From Sphingobacteriales bacterium (GTDB lineage Bacteria > Bacteroidota > Bacteroidia > Chitinophagales > JADIYW01): a stretch of 64,000 nucleotides of DNA. The notes below the pieces were generated by a model that saw nothing but the letters and a program-made list of their open reading frames with translations, was not told where the DNA came from and did no database searches. The stretch lies in the NCBI GenBank assembly GCA_016721245.1, contig JADKIQ010000025.1, positions 124,001 through 188,000 on the forward strand, in the 5' to 3' direction. Below, in pieces: positions 1 through 8,997 of the stretch. The position numbers were made by a program, and so were the translations under genes. Positions within the stretch are counted from its first letter, which is position 1. The number at the start of each line of letters is the position of its first letter.

Positions 1-1
1 T

Positions 2-280
2 GACAATCTCACCAAAACACTCGCTATTGAGTGGGTGCGTTATAATATTCGTGTAAATGCAGTGGCTCCCGGTATCATTTTATCTTCGGGCCTGGATACG
101 TATCCTCCTGCCATCTTAAAAGGTATTACGGACGGCATTCCCAATAAACGAATGGGCACTATGGACGAAGTAGCTTATCCTGTGCTGTTTTTATCATCTC
201 CAATGGCTTCTTATGTGAGCGGCGAAACCATGTATGTGGATGCCGGCAATCATCTTTGGGGCGACCAGTGGAAAATGTGA
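2..280 (+). CDS. SDR family oxidoreductase, C-terminal part
   Basis: The 3' end of a short-chain dehydrogenase/reductase gene whose 5' part lies outside the window; the frame is open from base 2. The visible 92 residues contain the IRVNAVAPG strand that follows the active-site helix in classical SDRs and the usual tail, a run of FLSSPMASYVSGETMYVDAG. The Rossmann glycine motif and the catalytic Ser-Tyr-Lys are upstream of the window, so cofactor and substrate cannot be read. The tail type (SGETMYVDAG) is common in enoyl- or 3-oxoacyl-reductase-like SDRs, but that is only a family resemblance. Confidence 0.85.
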   Translation, partial: DNLTKTLAIEWVRYNIRVNAVAPGIILSSGLDTYPPAILKGITDGIPNKRMGTMDEVAYPVLFLSSPMASYVSGETMYVDAGNHLWGDQWKM

Positions 281-393
281 AGGACTTCGTTGACGAATGA
301 TTTCTCTGAGGAATAATCGGACAACGTTAAAAGCGCTCATCATCTTAAAAACTTATTAGTTATTGTTTCACAGGCAGTACCAAATTGTATTTG

Positions 394-401
394 TACATTT
401 G
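394..401 (+). promoter_or_regulatory. -7 promoter box of the MATE gene
   Basis: TACATTTG matches the Bacteroidota -7 consensus TAnnTTTG. Its end lies 21 bases before the GTG start at 423, which supports that start codon. No convincing -33 TTG is seen at the right distance. Confidence 0.45.
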
Positions 402-422
402 TCTGCTTATTTATAATTTTTT

Positions 423-1772
423 GTGCAGTTAAAAGGTACCTATAAAGAAATCTGGACCATCTCCTATCCTATCATACTCGGGAGTTTGGCGCATTCCATC
501 AATCAGTTGATTGATACGGCATTTCTCGGTCATTCCTCTAAAACCGCACTGGAGTCTATTACACTGGCCGGAATTTACTATTTCGTATTTGTGTTTATTG
601 CCGGCGGTCTGGCGCGCGGTTGTCAGGTAATTATTGCTCGGCACAGCGGAGAAAACAAACCGGAGAAAATAGGCATTGCTTTTGACCATTTAATTGTACT
701 TGCAACAGTACTTTCTTTTGCACTGATGTTGTTTTTTGGATTTGCCACGAAGTATGTGCTGGCATTTGTAGTAAAATCTACTGCCATTCAAGACGCCGCC
801 ATGAGTTATATCGAAATGATGAACTATGCGTTAATTCCTGTGGTGCTGGGATTTTGTTTCAATGGTTTTTACACAGGCATCGGTAAGACAAAAATCATTA
901 CGCTTGCCACTGTATGCATGGCTATCACCAATATTATTGCAGGCTATATTTTCATTTTCGGAAGATTCGGGGTTCCGCCATTAGGCATTAAAGGTGCCGG
1001 TATTGCAACAGCCATTGCAGATACGGTTTTATTTCTGGTGTATTTGTTTCATTTTATTTATTATAAACAACCTAAAAAATATAATGCATTTACATTTAAG
1101 TTTATTCGAGTAAAACAATTATGGTCTATTATAAAATTATCCTCTCCAATCGTATTGCAGAATCTGATTGGGATCGGTTCGTGGTGGTATTTCTTTTTAT
1201 CGATTGAAAAAATCGGGGAACACGAACTGGCTGTATCCGGAATTTTAAAAAGCTTGTTTGTATTTATAGGTATTCCTGTTTGGAGTCTGGCAAGTACCAG
1301 CAATACATTAATCAGTAATATTATCGGGCAGAACAGAATCGATGATGTGGTGCCCGCATTAAAGAAAGTACTGGTGGTTTCTATGGGTATTTCATTGAGC
1401 ATAAACTTAATAATCGTGCTGTTCCCCTATCCGATTTTGTCCTTATTTACGAACGACACGCAATTGATAAAAGATTGTATTCCTCCGTTTTACACATTAA
1501 TGATAGCTCTGTTATTTTTCTCCTCTGCTATGATTATGAATTTTGGAATCACCGGTACCGGCGCTACCTTTGTACCCACTATTGTAGAATTGTTCTGTTG
1601 TTTGTTTTATGTGGCTTACTGTTATTATTTTGTGCAGATAAAACATAGCCCGCTTTATATTTCCTGGGGCTGCGAAGTGGTGTACTGGCTGTCCTTACTG
1701 ACATTCACCACTATTTACTGGGGCAGCGGCATCTGGCGAAAGTATGTTAAGAATGTGGACAGCAGCAAATAA
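423..1772 (+). CDS. MATE family efflux transporter
   Basis: A 449-residue multidrug and toxic compound extrusion protein of the inner membrane, expected to export cationic compounds in exchange for Na+ or H+. The N-terminus (ISYPIILGSLAHSINQLIDTAFLGH) is the typical first helix of the family, and roughly twelve hydrophobic segments follow in two halves. The start is GTG at 423; no in-frame ATG lies near it, and a -7 box at 394-401 puts the transcript start just upstream. The gene stands before a methyltransferase gene 73 bp downstream. Substrate unknown. Confidence 0.9.
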   Translation: MQLKGTYKEIWTISYPIILGSLAHSINQLIDTAFLGHSSKTALESITLAGIYYFVFVFIAGGLARGCQVIIARHSGENKPEKIGIAFDHLIVLATVLSFALMLFFGFATKYVLAFVVKSTAIQDAAMSYIEMMNYALIPVVLGFCFNGFYTGIGKTKIITLATVCMAITNIIAGYIFIFGRFGVPPLGIKGAGIATAIADTVLFLVYLFHFIYYKQPKKYNAFTFKFIRVKQLWSIIKLSSPIVLQNLIGIGSWWYFFLSIEKIGEHELAVSGILKSLFVFIGIPVWSLASTSNTLISNIIGQNRIDDVVPALKKVLVVSMGISLSINLIIVLFPYPILSLFTNDTQLIKDCIPPFYTLMIALLFFSSAMIMNFGITGTGATFVPTIVELFCCLFYVAYCYYFVQIKHSPLYISWGCEVVYWLSLLTFTTIYWGSGIWRKYVKNVDSSK

Positions 1773-1807
1773 TTGTTGATTTAATTTCAGTTATCTATTC
1801 CCGATTT

Positions 1808-1835
1808 TTAATTGTTAATCGTACATTGTACATGT
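1808..1835 (+). repeat. degenerate 7-bp tandem repeat before a methyltransferase gene
   Basis: Four consecutive heptamers can be read: TTAATTG, TTAATCG, TACATTG and TACATGT. They end 10 bases before the ATG at 1846. The same type of repeat occurs at 39404-39438 and, in other sequence versions, at 38796-38823, 39329-39359 and 41044-41071. Confidence 0.5.
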
Positions 1836-1845
1836 AATTTATTTT

Positions 1846-2586
1846 ATGTCAGAACAAAAAAAACAATGGTTTGAGCTTTGGTTTGATTCGCCTTTGTATC
1901 ATGTTTTATATAAGAACAGAAATCAGGACGAAGCCAATCATTTTATAGATAATGTCATTAAGCACTTAGAGATAAACTATGGCAGCATTTTAGATTTGGC
2001 TTGCGGCAAAGGCAGACATGCCTATTACTTAGCGGAAAAAGGATTTGATGTGGTAGGTTTGGATTTATCTAAAGAAAGCATACAATATGCAAATACTATG
2101 TACCAGCTGCCCAATCTGGAATTTTATGTGCATGATATGCGATTACCGTTTCGTATCAATTACTTTGATTACATTTTTAATTTCTTTACCAGTCTTGGGT
2201 ATTTCGATGATTTGAAAGAAAATGAAAAAGTATTTCACAGTATGCATTCCGGACTGAAAGAGGGCGGCCATATTTTAATAGATTTCATGAATGCGGAAAA
2301 GGTCATCAACAATCTGGTTCCAAGAGAAAATAAAATAATTGATGATTATCATTTTTACATCCGTAAAGAAGTCAGCAATGGTAAAATCATCAAACAGATT
2401 CAGATAGAAAAAGAAGAAAAAATGTGGTTGTTTAAAGAAGAAGTACAGGTATTAATGCAGCATCATTTTCATACATTTTTAAATAATACAGGTTTTACGT
2501 TAGTGAAAGAATTCGGCGATTACCAGTTAAATCCTTTCCATCCTAAAACATCAGACCGATATATATTGTTAGCAAAGAAAAAGTAA
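1846..2586 (+). CDS. class I SAM-dependent methyltransferase
   Basis: 246 residues. SAM-binding motif I is LDLACGKGRHA at residues 49-59, and the acidic end of strand 2 is GLDLS at 71-75, giving a typical seven-strand Rossmann methyltransferase. The rest resembles small-molecule methyltransferases of the Methyltransf_25/11 type. The substrate cannot be deduced. Only 2 bp separate it from the downstream SDR gene, so the two are probably co-transcribed, but a shared pathway is not evident. Confidence 0.85.
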   Translation: MSEQKKQWFELWFDSPLYHVLYKNRNQDEANHFIDNVIKHLEINYGSILDLACGKGRHAYYLAEKGFDVVGLDLSKESIQYANTMYQLPNLEFYVHDMRLPFRINYFDYIFNFFTSLGYFDDLKENEKVFHSMHSGLKEGGHILIDFMNAEKVINNLVPRENKIIDDYHFYIRKEVSNGKIIKQIQIEKEEKMWLFKEEVQVLMQHHFHTFLNNTGFTLVKEFGDYQLNPFHPKTSDRYILLAKKK

Positions 2587-2588
2587 CT

Positions 2589-3236
2589 ATGAGTAAGGTA
2601 ATAGTAATTATAGGTGCAGGCCCCGGAATTGCACAGGGTGTAGCCGAAAAATTTGGCCTGGAGGGATTTTCGGTAGCCTTAATTTCCCGCAGAAAAGAAA
2701 AGCTGGAAAAACTAAAAAACGAATTGACAGAAAAAGGAATTGATGCACATGCCTTTGTAGGTGATGCGGGCGATTCGGAATCGATGAAAGATGCATTTAA
2801 TCAGATCTGGGAAATTTGGGAACATATTGATGTAATTCACTACAACGTGGCAAAATTAAAGATGGTGAATATTGCCAATGAAACTGCTGACGGATTGACA
2901 CGCGATTTTAAAGTAAATGTTGCCGGTGTAATGACAGCCGTTAATCTTGTCGCATCTGATATGGAAAAGAAAGGTGAAGGTGCCATTTTGCTTACAGGCG
3001 GAGGCTTTTCCTTATATCCTGATCCTGAGTTCGGCTCCTTAGCCATTGGAAAGGCAGGTATACGCAATCTGGCAGGTTCACTGCATATTGCATTAAAACC
3101 AAAAAATATTTTTGTGGGAACGGTTACCGTTTGCGGCATCGTATCTAATACATCTGAAAAACATACACCGAAAAATATTGCAGACCAGTTCTGGAAATTA
3201 TACACTGACAGAAATGAATTTGAGATTCAATTTTAA
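2589..3236 (+). CDS. atypical SDR family protein lacking the catalytic tyrosine
   Basis: 215 residues. The N-terminal GAGPGIAQG at residues 9-17 is a clear dinucleotide-binding glycine motif, followed by the SRRKEKL region that often marks NADP preference. The position of the usual YxxxK active site reads LAIGK (151-155), so the catalytic Tyr is replaced by Leu while the Lys is kept. The protein may be a non-classical reductase, may use another acid, or may only bind the cofactor. It follows the methyltransferase gene by 2 bp and precedes the DUF3089 gene by 9 bp, suggesting one operon. Confidence 0.8.
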   Translation: MSKVIVIIGAGPGIAQGVAEKFGLEGFSVALISRRKEKLEKLKNELTEKGIDAHAFVGDAGDSESMKDAFNQIWEIWEHIDVIHYNVAKLKMVNIANETADGLTRDFKVNVAGVMTAVNLVASDMEKKGEGAILLTGGGFSLYPDPEFGSLAIGKAGIRNLAGSLHIALKPKNIFVGTVTVCGIVSNTSEKHTPKNIADQFWKLYTDRNEFEIQF

Positions 3237-3245
3237 TACCACACG

Positions 3246-4241
3246 ATGAGATTTCCCATACTTACATTTCTGCTTGGCTTTTCCTTTCTTTCATTTGCAA
3301 AGCCCAACAAACTTCCTGTGTTTAATGCAAATGAACAACCGGCTGCACCGGATTATTCCAATCCAAAATACTGGAGTGCATTGCCATTCCGAAAAGATGC
3401 AGCAGACTTAATTCCAAAAACTGAGAAATGGATAAATGATTCACTTAAAGAGGTGGATGTGTTTTACATTTATCCTACTTTATATGCTAAAGGAACAACG
3501 TGGAATGCTGATTTAGCGAATAAGAAACTCAATAAAAGACTGGATAATTTACCTGTAAAATATCAGGCATCCGTTTTCAATCAGGCAGGAAGAGTGTATG
3601 CACCCAGATACCGCCAGGCTATTATTGACAGCTATTTCGACACCACCGGCAGCGGACAAAAAGCACTGGATTTCGCCTACGAAGATGTAAAAAGTGCTTT
3701 TGAATATTATTTAAAACATTACAATAACGGTCGTCCGATTATTATTGCATCTCATAGTCAGGGAACTACGCACAGCAGACGACTGCTGAAAGATTTTTTT
3801 GATACGCCGGAAATGAAAGCTAAACTGGTTTGCGCTTATGTGGTGGGTTATGAAATAAATAAAGACAATTACCAGATCCTGACGCCGTGCAAAGATGCTG
3901 CCGAAACCAACTGTTATGTTACTTGGTCTACTTTTAAAGACGGATTTCAGTACAAAGACAAACTGCATTATTTCGGGGATGTTTGTGTAAATCCGGTTTC
4001 CTGGAAGATGGATACGGTAAAAGCCACTTCGCAGGGTGGTATTTTATTGAATGTAAACCGTAAAAAGAAATTCACGACGGAAGTGCATATTTCCGATGCA
4101 CATTTGCTGGTAAATACTAATCTCACTTTTATGCGCAAGAAAGATATTCTTCATTTGGTGGATTTTAATCTTTTTTGGTTTGATGTAAGAAAAAATGCGA
4201 CATTGAGAGTTACTGAGTATCTCAGAAAAAACAAACAGTAA
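3246..4241 (+). CDS. DUF3089 domain exported alpha/beta-hydrolase-like protein
   Basis: 331 residues starting with an apparent signal peptide (MRFPILTFLLGFSFLSFA), so probably periplasmic or secreted. The body matches what I know of DUF3089: a VFYIYPTLY strand near residue 72, a VYAPRYRQA motif near 118, and the nucleophile elbow ASHSQGTTH with Ser171. The fold is that of a serine hydrolase; no substrate is known. It is the fourth gene of a tight forward run and is followed 14 bp later by a PAP2 phosphatase. Confidence 0.85.
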   Translation: MRFPILTFLLGFSFLSFAKPNKLPVFNANEQPAAPDYSNPKYWSALPFRKDAADLIPKTEKWINDSLKEVDVFYIYPTLYAKGTTWNADLANKKLNKRLDNLPVKYQASVFNQAGRVYAPRYRQAIIDSYFDTTGSGQKALDFAYEDVKSAFEYYLKHYNNGRPIIIASHSQGTTHSRRLLKDFFDTPEMKAKLVCAYVVGYEINKDNYQILTPCKDAAETNCYVTWSTFKDGFQYKDKLHYFGDVCVNPVSWKMDTVKATSQGGILLNVNRKKKFTTEVHISDAHLLVNTNLTFMRKKDILHLVDFNLFWFDVRKNATLRVTEYLRKNKQ

Positions 4242-4255
4242 TTGTTGTAATATTT

Positions 4256-4840
4256 ATGGAGACATTGCAAAATATCGATTATGCTGTTTTTACCTTTATC
4301 AATAAAACGATAAGCAATTCCATTTTAGATGTGGTGCTGCCTTTTTTACGAGATGCTCCGAACTGGATCCCGCTGTATATTTTTCTCGCCATTTATTTGA
4401 TTTACAAATATAAACTGGAAGCATTCAAGTTTGCGGTTTACATAGTCATTGCATTCGCACTGGCTGATTTTATTTCTCATGGCATTTTTAAACCCTGGAT
4501 TGGCCGGCTTCGTCCCTGCCATTCATTGACGCTGCAAGCACGTCTGGTGCTGGGGCATTGTGGCGGCAAATGGAGTTTCCCGTCTACACATGCCAGTAAT
4601 CACATGGCTATAGCTTTAAGCATCGTACTTGCGGGTATCTTCACTAAGAAATGGATTAATTATATCTGGATTGGCTGGGCTTTATCAATTGGATTTGCAC
4701 AGATTTATGTGGGTGTACACTATCCAAGCGATATAGTTGCCGGCTTTTTACTGGGAATATTAATTGCGTTCTTCAATTACCATATTGTATTGCCCATACT
4801 GAGCAAGCTTTACACAGCAATTACAAGCAACAAAGCGTAA
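4256..4840 (+). CDS. PAP2 family phosphatase (membrane)
   Basis: 194-residue integral membrane acid phosphatase. The three family signatures are visible: KPWIGRLRP (residues 79-87), SFPSTHASNH (107-116) and YVGVHYPSDIVAG (151-163), with the catalytic histidines at 112 and 155. About five or six hydrophobic helices surround them. Such enzymes dephosphorylate lipid phosphates, for example undecaprenyl diphosphate recycling or lipid A modification; which applies here is not shown. Last gene of the forward run that begins with the methyltransferase. Confidence 0.9.
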   Translation: METLQNIDYAVFTFINKTISNSILDVVLPFLRDAPNWIPLYIFLAIYLIYKYKLEAFKFAVYIVIAFALADFISHGIFKPWIGRLRPCHSLTLQARLVLGHCGGKWSFPSTHASNHMAIALSIVLAGIFTKKWINYIWIGWALSIGFAQIYVGVHYPSDIVAGFLLGILIAFFNYHIVLPILSKLYTAITSNKA

Positions 4841-4918
4841 AACCATAGCATACAGCTATTTCTGAATTAAGTATAATGATAAATTTTGGGAGAAGAAATT
4901 CTTTACAAATAATAAATG

Positions 4919-4993
4919 GGACACGTATGGGGCTCGAACCCATGACCCTCGGTACCACAAACCGATGCTCTAACCAACTGAGCTAACATGTCC
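4919..4993 (-). tRNA. tRNA-His (GTG)
   Basis: The minus strand folds into a full cloverleaf: acceptor GACATGT/ACGTGTC, D arm, anticodon stem TCGGT/ACCGA with loop TTGTGGT (anticodon GTG), and T arm ATGGG/CCCAT around TTCGAGC. An extra encoded G before position 1 (base 4993) faces C73 (base 4919), the identity element of tRNA-His. A full CCA end is not encoded. A promoter box lies upstream at 5016-5023. Confidence 0.95.
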
Positions 4994-5015
4994 ATCTAGT
5001 AAAAGAACTGGACTG

Positions 5016-5023
5016 CAAAGATA
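5016..5023 (-). promoter_or_regulatory. -7 promoter box of tRNA-His
   Basis: On the minus strand TATCTTTG, followed by CAGTCC, matches TAnnTTTG. A TTTTG (minus strand, 5042-5046) stands 18 bases further upstream as a possible -33 element. The same layout and the same CAGTCC follow-on occur before tRNA-Cys. Confidence 0.6.
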
Positions 5024-5090
5024 GATTTTTTTTTGAAATTGCAAAACTTACCTTTTCTACTTAAAAAATAATTAATGTAGCATACAAAAA

Positions 5091-5113
5091 ATCCCGAAAC
5101 ATAGTTTCGGGAT
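5091..5113 (-). terminator. bidirectional hairpin terminator
   Basis: Perfect 10-bp stem ATCCCGAAAC/GTTTCGGGAT with a 3-base loop, with T runs on both sides. It can end an incoming transcript from either direction, and is too far downstream of ahcY's stop (5162) to be anything but its terminator or a boundary before tRNA-His. Confidence 0.8.
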
Positions 5114-5161
5114 TTTTATTTAAATCCTTTGCTTCGCTCAGGATAACATTATGTGTATCTA

Positions 5162-6493
5162 CTAGTATCTGTAGTATTCCGGTTTGTAAGGACCAGCTAC
5201 AGGGATGTTTAAGTAAGCACTTTGATCTGATGTTAATTCATCTAACTCTACACCTATTTTAGCTAAGTGTAAACGAGCAACTTTTTCATCTAAGTGTTTA
5301 GGTAACATGTACACTTTGTTTTCGTAGCTTGCTGCATTTGCCCATAATTCCAACTGTGCAATCACCTGATTAGAGAATGAGTTAGACATTACAAATGACG
5401 GGTGACCAGTAGCACAACCTAAGTTTACTAAACGACCTTCAGCCAATAAAATCACATCTTTTCCATCAATAGTATATAAATCTACCTGAGGTTTGATGGT
5501 ATTTTTTGTATGACCGTAGTTTGTGTTCAACCATGCAACGTCGATTTCGATATCGAAGTGGCCGATGTTACAAACAATAGCTTTGTCTTTCATGGATTTG
5601 AAGTGTTCACCTGTGATGATATCACGGCAACCTGTTGTTGTAACAACGATGTCAGCTTCTTTCACTGCATCTTTCATTTTTTTCACTTCAAAACCTTCCA
5701 TTGCAGCTTGTAATGCGCAAATAGGATCGATTTCTGTAATGATAACACGAGCACCGGCACCACGTAAAGACTCAGCAGAACCTTTACCAACGTCACCGAA
5801 ACCAGCAACAACCGCTACTTTACCGGCAATCATTACATCTGTAGCACGACGAATCGCATCTACACAACTTTCACGGCAACCGTATTTGTTATCAAATTTA
5901 GATTTTGTAACAGAGTCGTTGATATTGATAGCCGGAATCAACAATGTACCATGTTCCATTCTTTCGTATAAACGGTGAACACCTGTAGTTGTTTCTTCTG
6001 ATAAACCTCTGATGCCAGCTGCCAATTCAGGATAGTTATCAAACACCATATTGGTTAAGTCACCACCATCGTCCAAGATCATGTTTAACGGACGCTCAGG
6101 AGAACCAAAGAATAATGTTTGCTCGATACACCAGTTAAATTCTTCTTCGTTCAACCCTTTCCATGCAAACACAGGGATGCCTGCAGCAGCAATAGCAGCA
6201 GCAGCATGATCTTGAGTAGAGAAAATGTTACAAGATGACCAGGTCACTTCAGCACCTAAAGCCACTAATGTTTCAATTAAAACAGCTGTTTGAATCGTCA
6301 TGTGTAAACAACCTGCGATACGAGCGCCTTTCAATGGCTGTGAAGGACCGAATTCTTCACGAAGGGCCATTAAACCCGGCATCTCAGCTTCAGCAAGCGT
6401 GATTTCTTTGCGTCCCCATTCTGCTAAGGACATGTCTGCGACTTTGTATTTCAAATTAAAGTCAATTTGTGATGATGTTGTAGTAGTTGACAT
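5162..6493 (-). CDS. ahcY: adenosylhomocysteinase
   Basis: 443 residues, within the family range. It hydrolyses S-adenosylhomocysteine to homocysteine and adenosine with tightly bound NAD, clearing the product of methyltransferases in the cytosol. Visible signatures: CLHMTIQTA at 62-70, NDSVTKSKFDN at 192-202 with the catalytic Lys/Asp, the NAD motif GFGDVGKG at 231-238, and the C-terminal KPEYYRY whose Lys and Tyr reach the neighbouring subunit's cofactor. ATG start at 6493 with a -7 box 20 bases upstream. Transcribed alone between two hairpins. Confidence 0.97.
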   Translation of the reverse strand: MSTTTTSSQIDFNLKYKVADMSLAEWGRKEITLAEAEMPGLMALREEFGPSQPLKGARIAGCLHMTIQTAVLIETLVALGAEVTWSSCNIFSTQDHAAAAIAAAGIPVFAWKGLNEEEFNWCIEQTLFFGSPERPLNMILDDGGDLTNMVFDNYPELAAGIRGLSEETTTGVHRLYERMEHGTLLIPAININDSVTKSKFDNKYGCRESCVDAIRRATDVMIAGKVAVVAGFGDVGKGSAESLRGAGARVIITEIDPICALQAAMEGFEVKKMKDAVKEADIVVTTTGCRDIITGEHFKSMKDKAIVCNIGHFDIEIDVAWLNTNYGHTKNTIKPQVDLYTIDGKDVILLAEGRLVNLGCATGHPSFVMSNSFSNQVIAQLELWANAASYENKVYMLPKHLDEKVARLHLAKIGVELDELTSDQSAYLNIPVAGPYKPEYYRY

Positions 6494-6513
6494 ATTTATT
6501 TGTTTTGTTGATG

Positions 6514-6521
6514 CAAAATTA
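6514..6521 (-). promoter_or_regulatory. -7 promoter box of ahcY
   Basis: Minus strand TAATTTTG, followed by CA, matches TAnnTTTG and lies 20 bases before the ATG at 6493. Confidence 0.5.
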
Positions 6522-6565
6522 CATCACACTATTCGCAAGAAAGTTGCCATAGGGCAAGAAATGAA

Positions 6566-6601
6566 ATCGCTCTGTTGAGTCCCCCAACCTAACAGAGCGA
6601 T
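6566..6601 (-). terminator. hairpin after the mscS-type gene
   Basis: Perfect 11-bp inverted repeat ATCGCTCTGTT/AACAGAGCGAT with a 14-base loop, starting 8 bases after the stop of the MscS gene. The T-run after it on the minus strand is weak (TTTCATTTC), so it could be a terminator or an RNA 3'-end stabiliser. Confidence 0.6.
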
Positions 6602-6609
6602 ATCCAAAT

Positions 6610-7437
6610 TTATTTACTGATAATGATTCTTGTTGGAGTCGGGCCTTCTATTTTATGAGCATCAAACGCTTTTTTAACCAATTCCTGTACGCCGAAATAA
6701 ACATCCCAATAATCTGCCTGAACGGTATAAGGACGAATGGCTAAAGAACACATACCATCTGCCACTTTCAAGACACTTACTTCAGGTGCAGGTGTTTTTA
6801 ATACTTTTGGATGACTTAACATGGCTTCTGTGGCAACTTTTCTGGCGATGTCAATATCCTGATCTAATGCAATAGCCATTGCTAAATCGACCCGCAAGTT
6901 TCCGTGTGTAGTAAAGTTAGTTATAATACCGGTAGACAATGGTCCATTTGGTATAATGGTTGTTTTGTTATCAGCTGTTAAAACGGTAGTTGCAAATATG
7001 CCTTGTTCTACAACGGTTCCTACCGTTCCCTGCGCTTCAATAAGATCACCCACTTTAAATGGCTTGAAGACCAATATCATTACACCACCCGCTAAATTAC
7101 CCAAAGAGCCATTTAATGCGGCACCAATGGCCAAACCTGCACCGGCTAACAATGCAGCAAACGAAGTGATATCAATACCAATCATACTGGCAATGCTCAA
7201 TATCAAAAGAATATTCAGCATTACTTTTACCAGTGACAATAAAAAACTTTGCAAAGAACGGTCGTAGTGCTTTCGCTCCATAATACTACCCATAATATTG
7301 ACTGATTTTCGGATAATAAATGAGCCGATGATATACACTAAAACGGCACCTAATAGTTTAGGGGCAAAAGTTAATGCCATATCTTGCAATTTTGTAACGT
7401 AATTGTAACCTGTCTGAACGGGAATTTGTAGTATCAT
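6610..7437 (-). CDS. small-conductance mechanosensitive channel (MscS family)
   Basis: 275 residues, about the size of E. coli MscS. Three N-terminal hydrophobic segments are followed by the pore helix rich in Gly and Ala (GAGLAIGAALNGSLGNLAGG), then the beta domain with FKVGDLIEAQGTVGTV and IIPNGPL, and a soluble C-terminal domain. It should act as an osmotic safety valve in the inner membrane. It ends at a strong hairpin before ahcY. The start at 7437 is the only good ATG. Confidence 0.93.
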   Translation of the reverse strand: MILQIPVQTGYNYVTKLQDMALTFAPKLLGAVLVYIIGSFIIRKSVNIMGSIMERKHYDRSLQSFLLSLVKVMLNILLILSIASMIGIDITSFAALLAGAGLAIGAALNGSLGNLAGGVMILVFKPFKVGDLIEAQGTVGTVVEQGIFATTVLTADNKTTIIPNGPLSTGIITNFTTHGNLRVDLAMAIALDQDIDIARKVATEAMLSHPKVLKTPAPEVSVLKVADGMCSLAIRPYTVQADYWDVYFGVQELVKKAFDAHKIEGPTPTRIIISK

Positions 7438-7512
7438 TTTATGATTTTTTAAATTGATAAATTATTTTATAGCTTGACGCAAAATACCGGGGTATGGTTG
7501 CAGCAGTATTTT

Positions 7513-8082
7513 TTATTTAGTTATATTCTTCTTAATCCTGCTTAGTGAAGTTGGTGTAACACCAATAAAAGAAGCCAGGTATTTTTGCGGAATGGTTTGC
7601 AGCAACTCAGGTTTATTGAGTAAATCCAAATAGCGTTGTTCCGCAGAATCACGTTGTAAGGCGGTAAAACGTTCCAGTAAATGCAAAATCACATCTTCCC
7701 AGAATTTACGCATCATCTCCTGCATTTTAGGATGCGATTGATATAATTTATTCAGTTCAGTCTTAGGTAAAAAAAGTATTTCTGATTCTTCAATTGCCTG
7801 TAAATAATTATTGGTGGGTGTTTCACTAATGAAACTGTAAATCTCAATAGCTGACGAATGCTTAAGTGCAAACCAAACGGATACTTCCACATCTTCCTGC
7901 AAATAATACAAACGCAGACAACCGTTTTGCACGAAAATCAAATCCTTGCAGATTTCTCCCTGCATCAGTAAAAACTCATTCTTTTTAATTTTTTTCTTTT
8001 TGAATTTACTGACAATATCATCCAGTTCCACGTCCGGAAGCGGCACATAATCATTAAAAAATTTTTTAAGTTCTACAGACAT
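7513..8082 (-). CDS. Crp/Fnr family transcriptional regulator
   Basis: 189 residues from the ATG at 8082. An N-terminal cyclic-nucleotide-binding-like beta roll (residues about 25-115) is followed by a short winged-helix region ending in IGVTPTSLSRIKK. The ligand-binding residues of true CRP are not evident, so the effector is unknown. The frame is open to 8235, but that extension would overlap the divergent gene at 8128 and reads as antisense; starting at 8082 leaves a 45-bp shared promoter region. It may control the divergent hydrolase gene. Confidence 0.88.
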   Translation of the reverse strand: MSVELKKFFNDYVPLPDVELDDIVSKFKKKKIKKNEFLLMQGEICKDLIFVQNGCLRLYYLQEDVEVSVWFALKHSSAIEIYSFISETPTNNYLQAIEESEILFLPKTELNKLYQSHPKMQEMMRKFWEDVILHLLERFTALQRDSAEQRYLDLLNKPELLQTIPQKYLASFIGVTPTSLSRIKKNITK

Positions 8083-8127
8083 AATTGACCTCTCAAACAT
8101 AAATAAAAAAATGCTATTTTTATAGTA

Positions 8128-8997
8128 ATGAATGTACAGGAATGGAAAGCAAAAGGCAATTACACCAGAGTGTATGGACATGCTGTATTTAATATCTATC
8201 ATCAAACCAATAAACCAACCATTGCGTTCCTGCATGGCTACCCGTCTGCTTCTTATGATTATTATAAAGTACTGCCGTTTCTGTCAACTAATTTCTCCTT
8301 CATCATACACGACCATTTAGGATTTGGTTTATCTGATAAACCGGCCAATTATTCCTATTCATTATTGGAACAGGCTGAAATAGCTATCGAATTATGGAAG
8401 CAATGCGGCATTAAAGAAATTCATCTGGTGTCGCATGATTACGGCACTACGGTGGCTAATGAAATCATCGTACGAAAATTACAAGGGTTTGAACCTGTAA
8501 AAATCAAGTCTGTTACTTTCTGTAACGGCAGCATGCATATTGAACTGGCGCATTTAAAACTCGTGCAGAAATTATTAAAGCATCCGTTCTGGGGCAAGTA
8601 TATTGTTGCGCTGATGAATAAACGTACTTTCGTAAAAACCATGCAGGATATCTGGTTTGATAAGCAATTATGTGATGTAAAGGAAATGGATGAACTCTGG
8701 GAATTACTGATGATGAACGCTGGCAAAGACGTTTTACATAAAATTTCTCAATACAATAATGAACGTGTAAAATACTGGAACAGATGGATTCCAGCTTTAT
8801 CTCATTTAGACATTCCAACGCATATTTTATGGGCACAACAAGATCCGATTGCCGTAAAAGCTATTGCCGAACAATTGCACAAAGAAATTCCCGATTCTGT
8901 CTACACAAAAATAGACAACTGCGGTCATTACCCCATGCTGGAACAACCGGAGCTTTGGATAAAAAATGTTGCTGAATTTATTAATTTAAAGGTCTAA
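8128..8997 (+). CDS. alpha/beta hydrolase, MEST/haloalkane dehalogenase-like
   Basis: 289 residues. HGYPSASYDY near residue 35 carries the oxyanion-hole HG, the nucleophile elbow SHDYGTT has Asp instead of Ser, an acid lies in LWAQQDP, and NCGHYPMLEQP holds the catalytic His. The Asp nucleophile places it with epoxide hydrolases, dehalogenases and the MEST group; the spacing and sequence (LGFGLSDKP, SHDYG, GHYPMLEQP) recall MEST most. Its stop overlaps the next ATG by one base (TAATG), so it is coupled to ftcD. Divergent from a Crp/Fnr gene. Confidence 0.82.
   Translation: MNVQEWKAKGNYTRVYGHAVFNIYHQTNKPTIAFLHGYPSASYDYYKVLPFLSTNFSFIIHDHLGFGLSDKPANYSYSLLEQAEIAIELWKQCGIKEIHLVSHDYGTTVANEIIVRKLQGFEPVKIKSVTFCNGSMHIELAHLKLVQKLLKHPFWGKYIVALMNKRTFVKTMQDIWFDKQLCDVKEMDELWELLMMNAGKDVLHKISQYNNERVKYWNRWIPALSHLDIPTHILWAQQDPIAVKAIAEQLHKEIPDSVYTKIDNCGHYPMLEQPELWIKNVAEFINLKV

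Noticed and set aside
5510..5978. Open frames opposite to ahcY (67 and 151 residues)
   Set aside because: Shadows of a highly conserved gene; no family features or starts.
8083..8235. N-terminal extension of the Crp/Fnr frame to 8235
   Set aside because: It would overlap the start of the divergent hydrolase gene and the extra residues do not look like part of the beta-roll domain; ATG 8082 fits the family.
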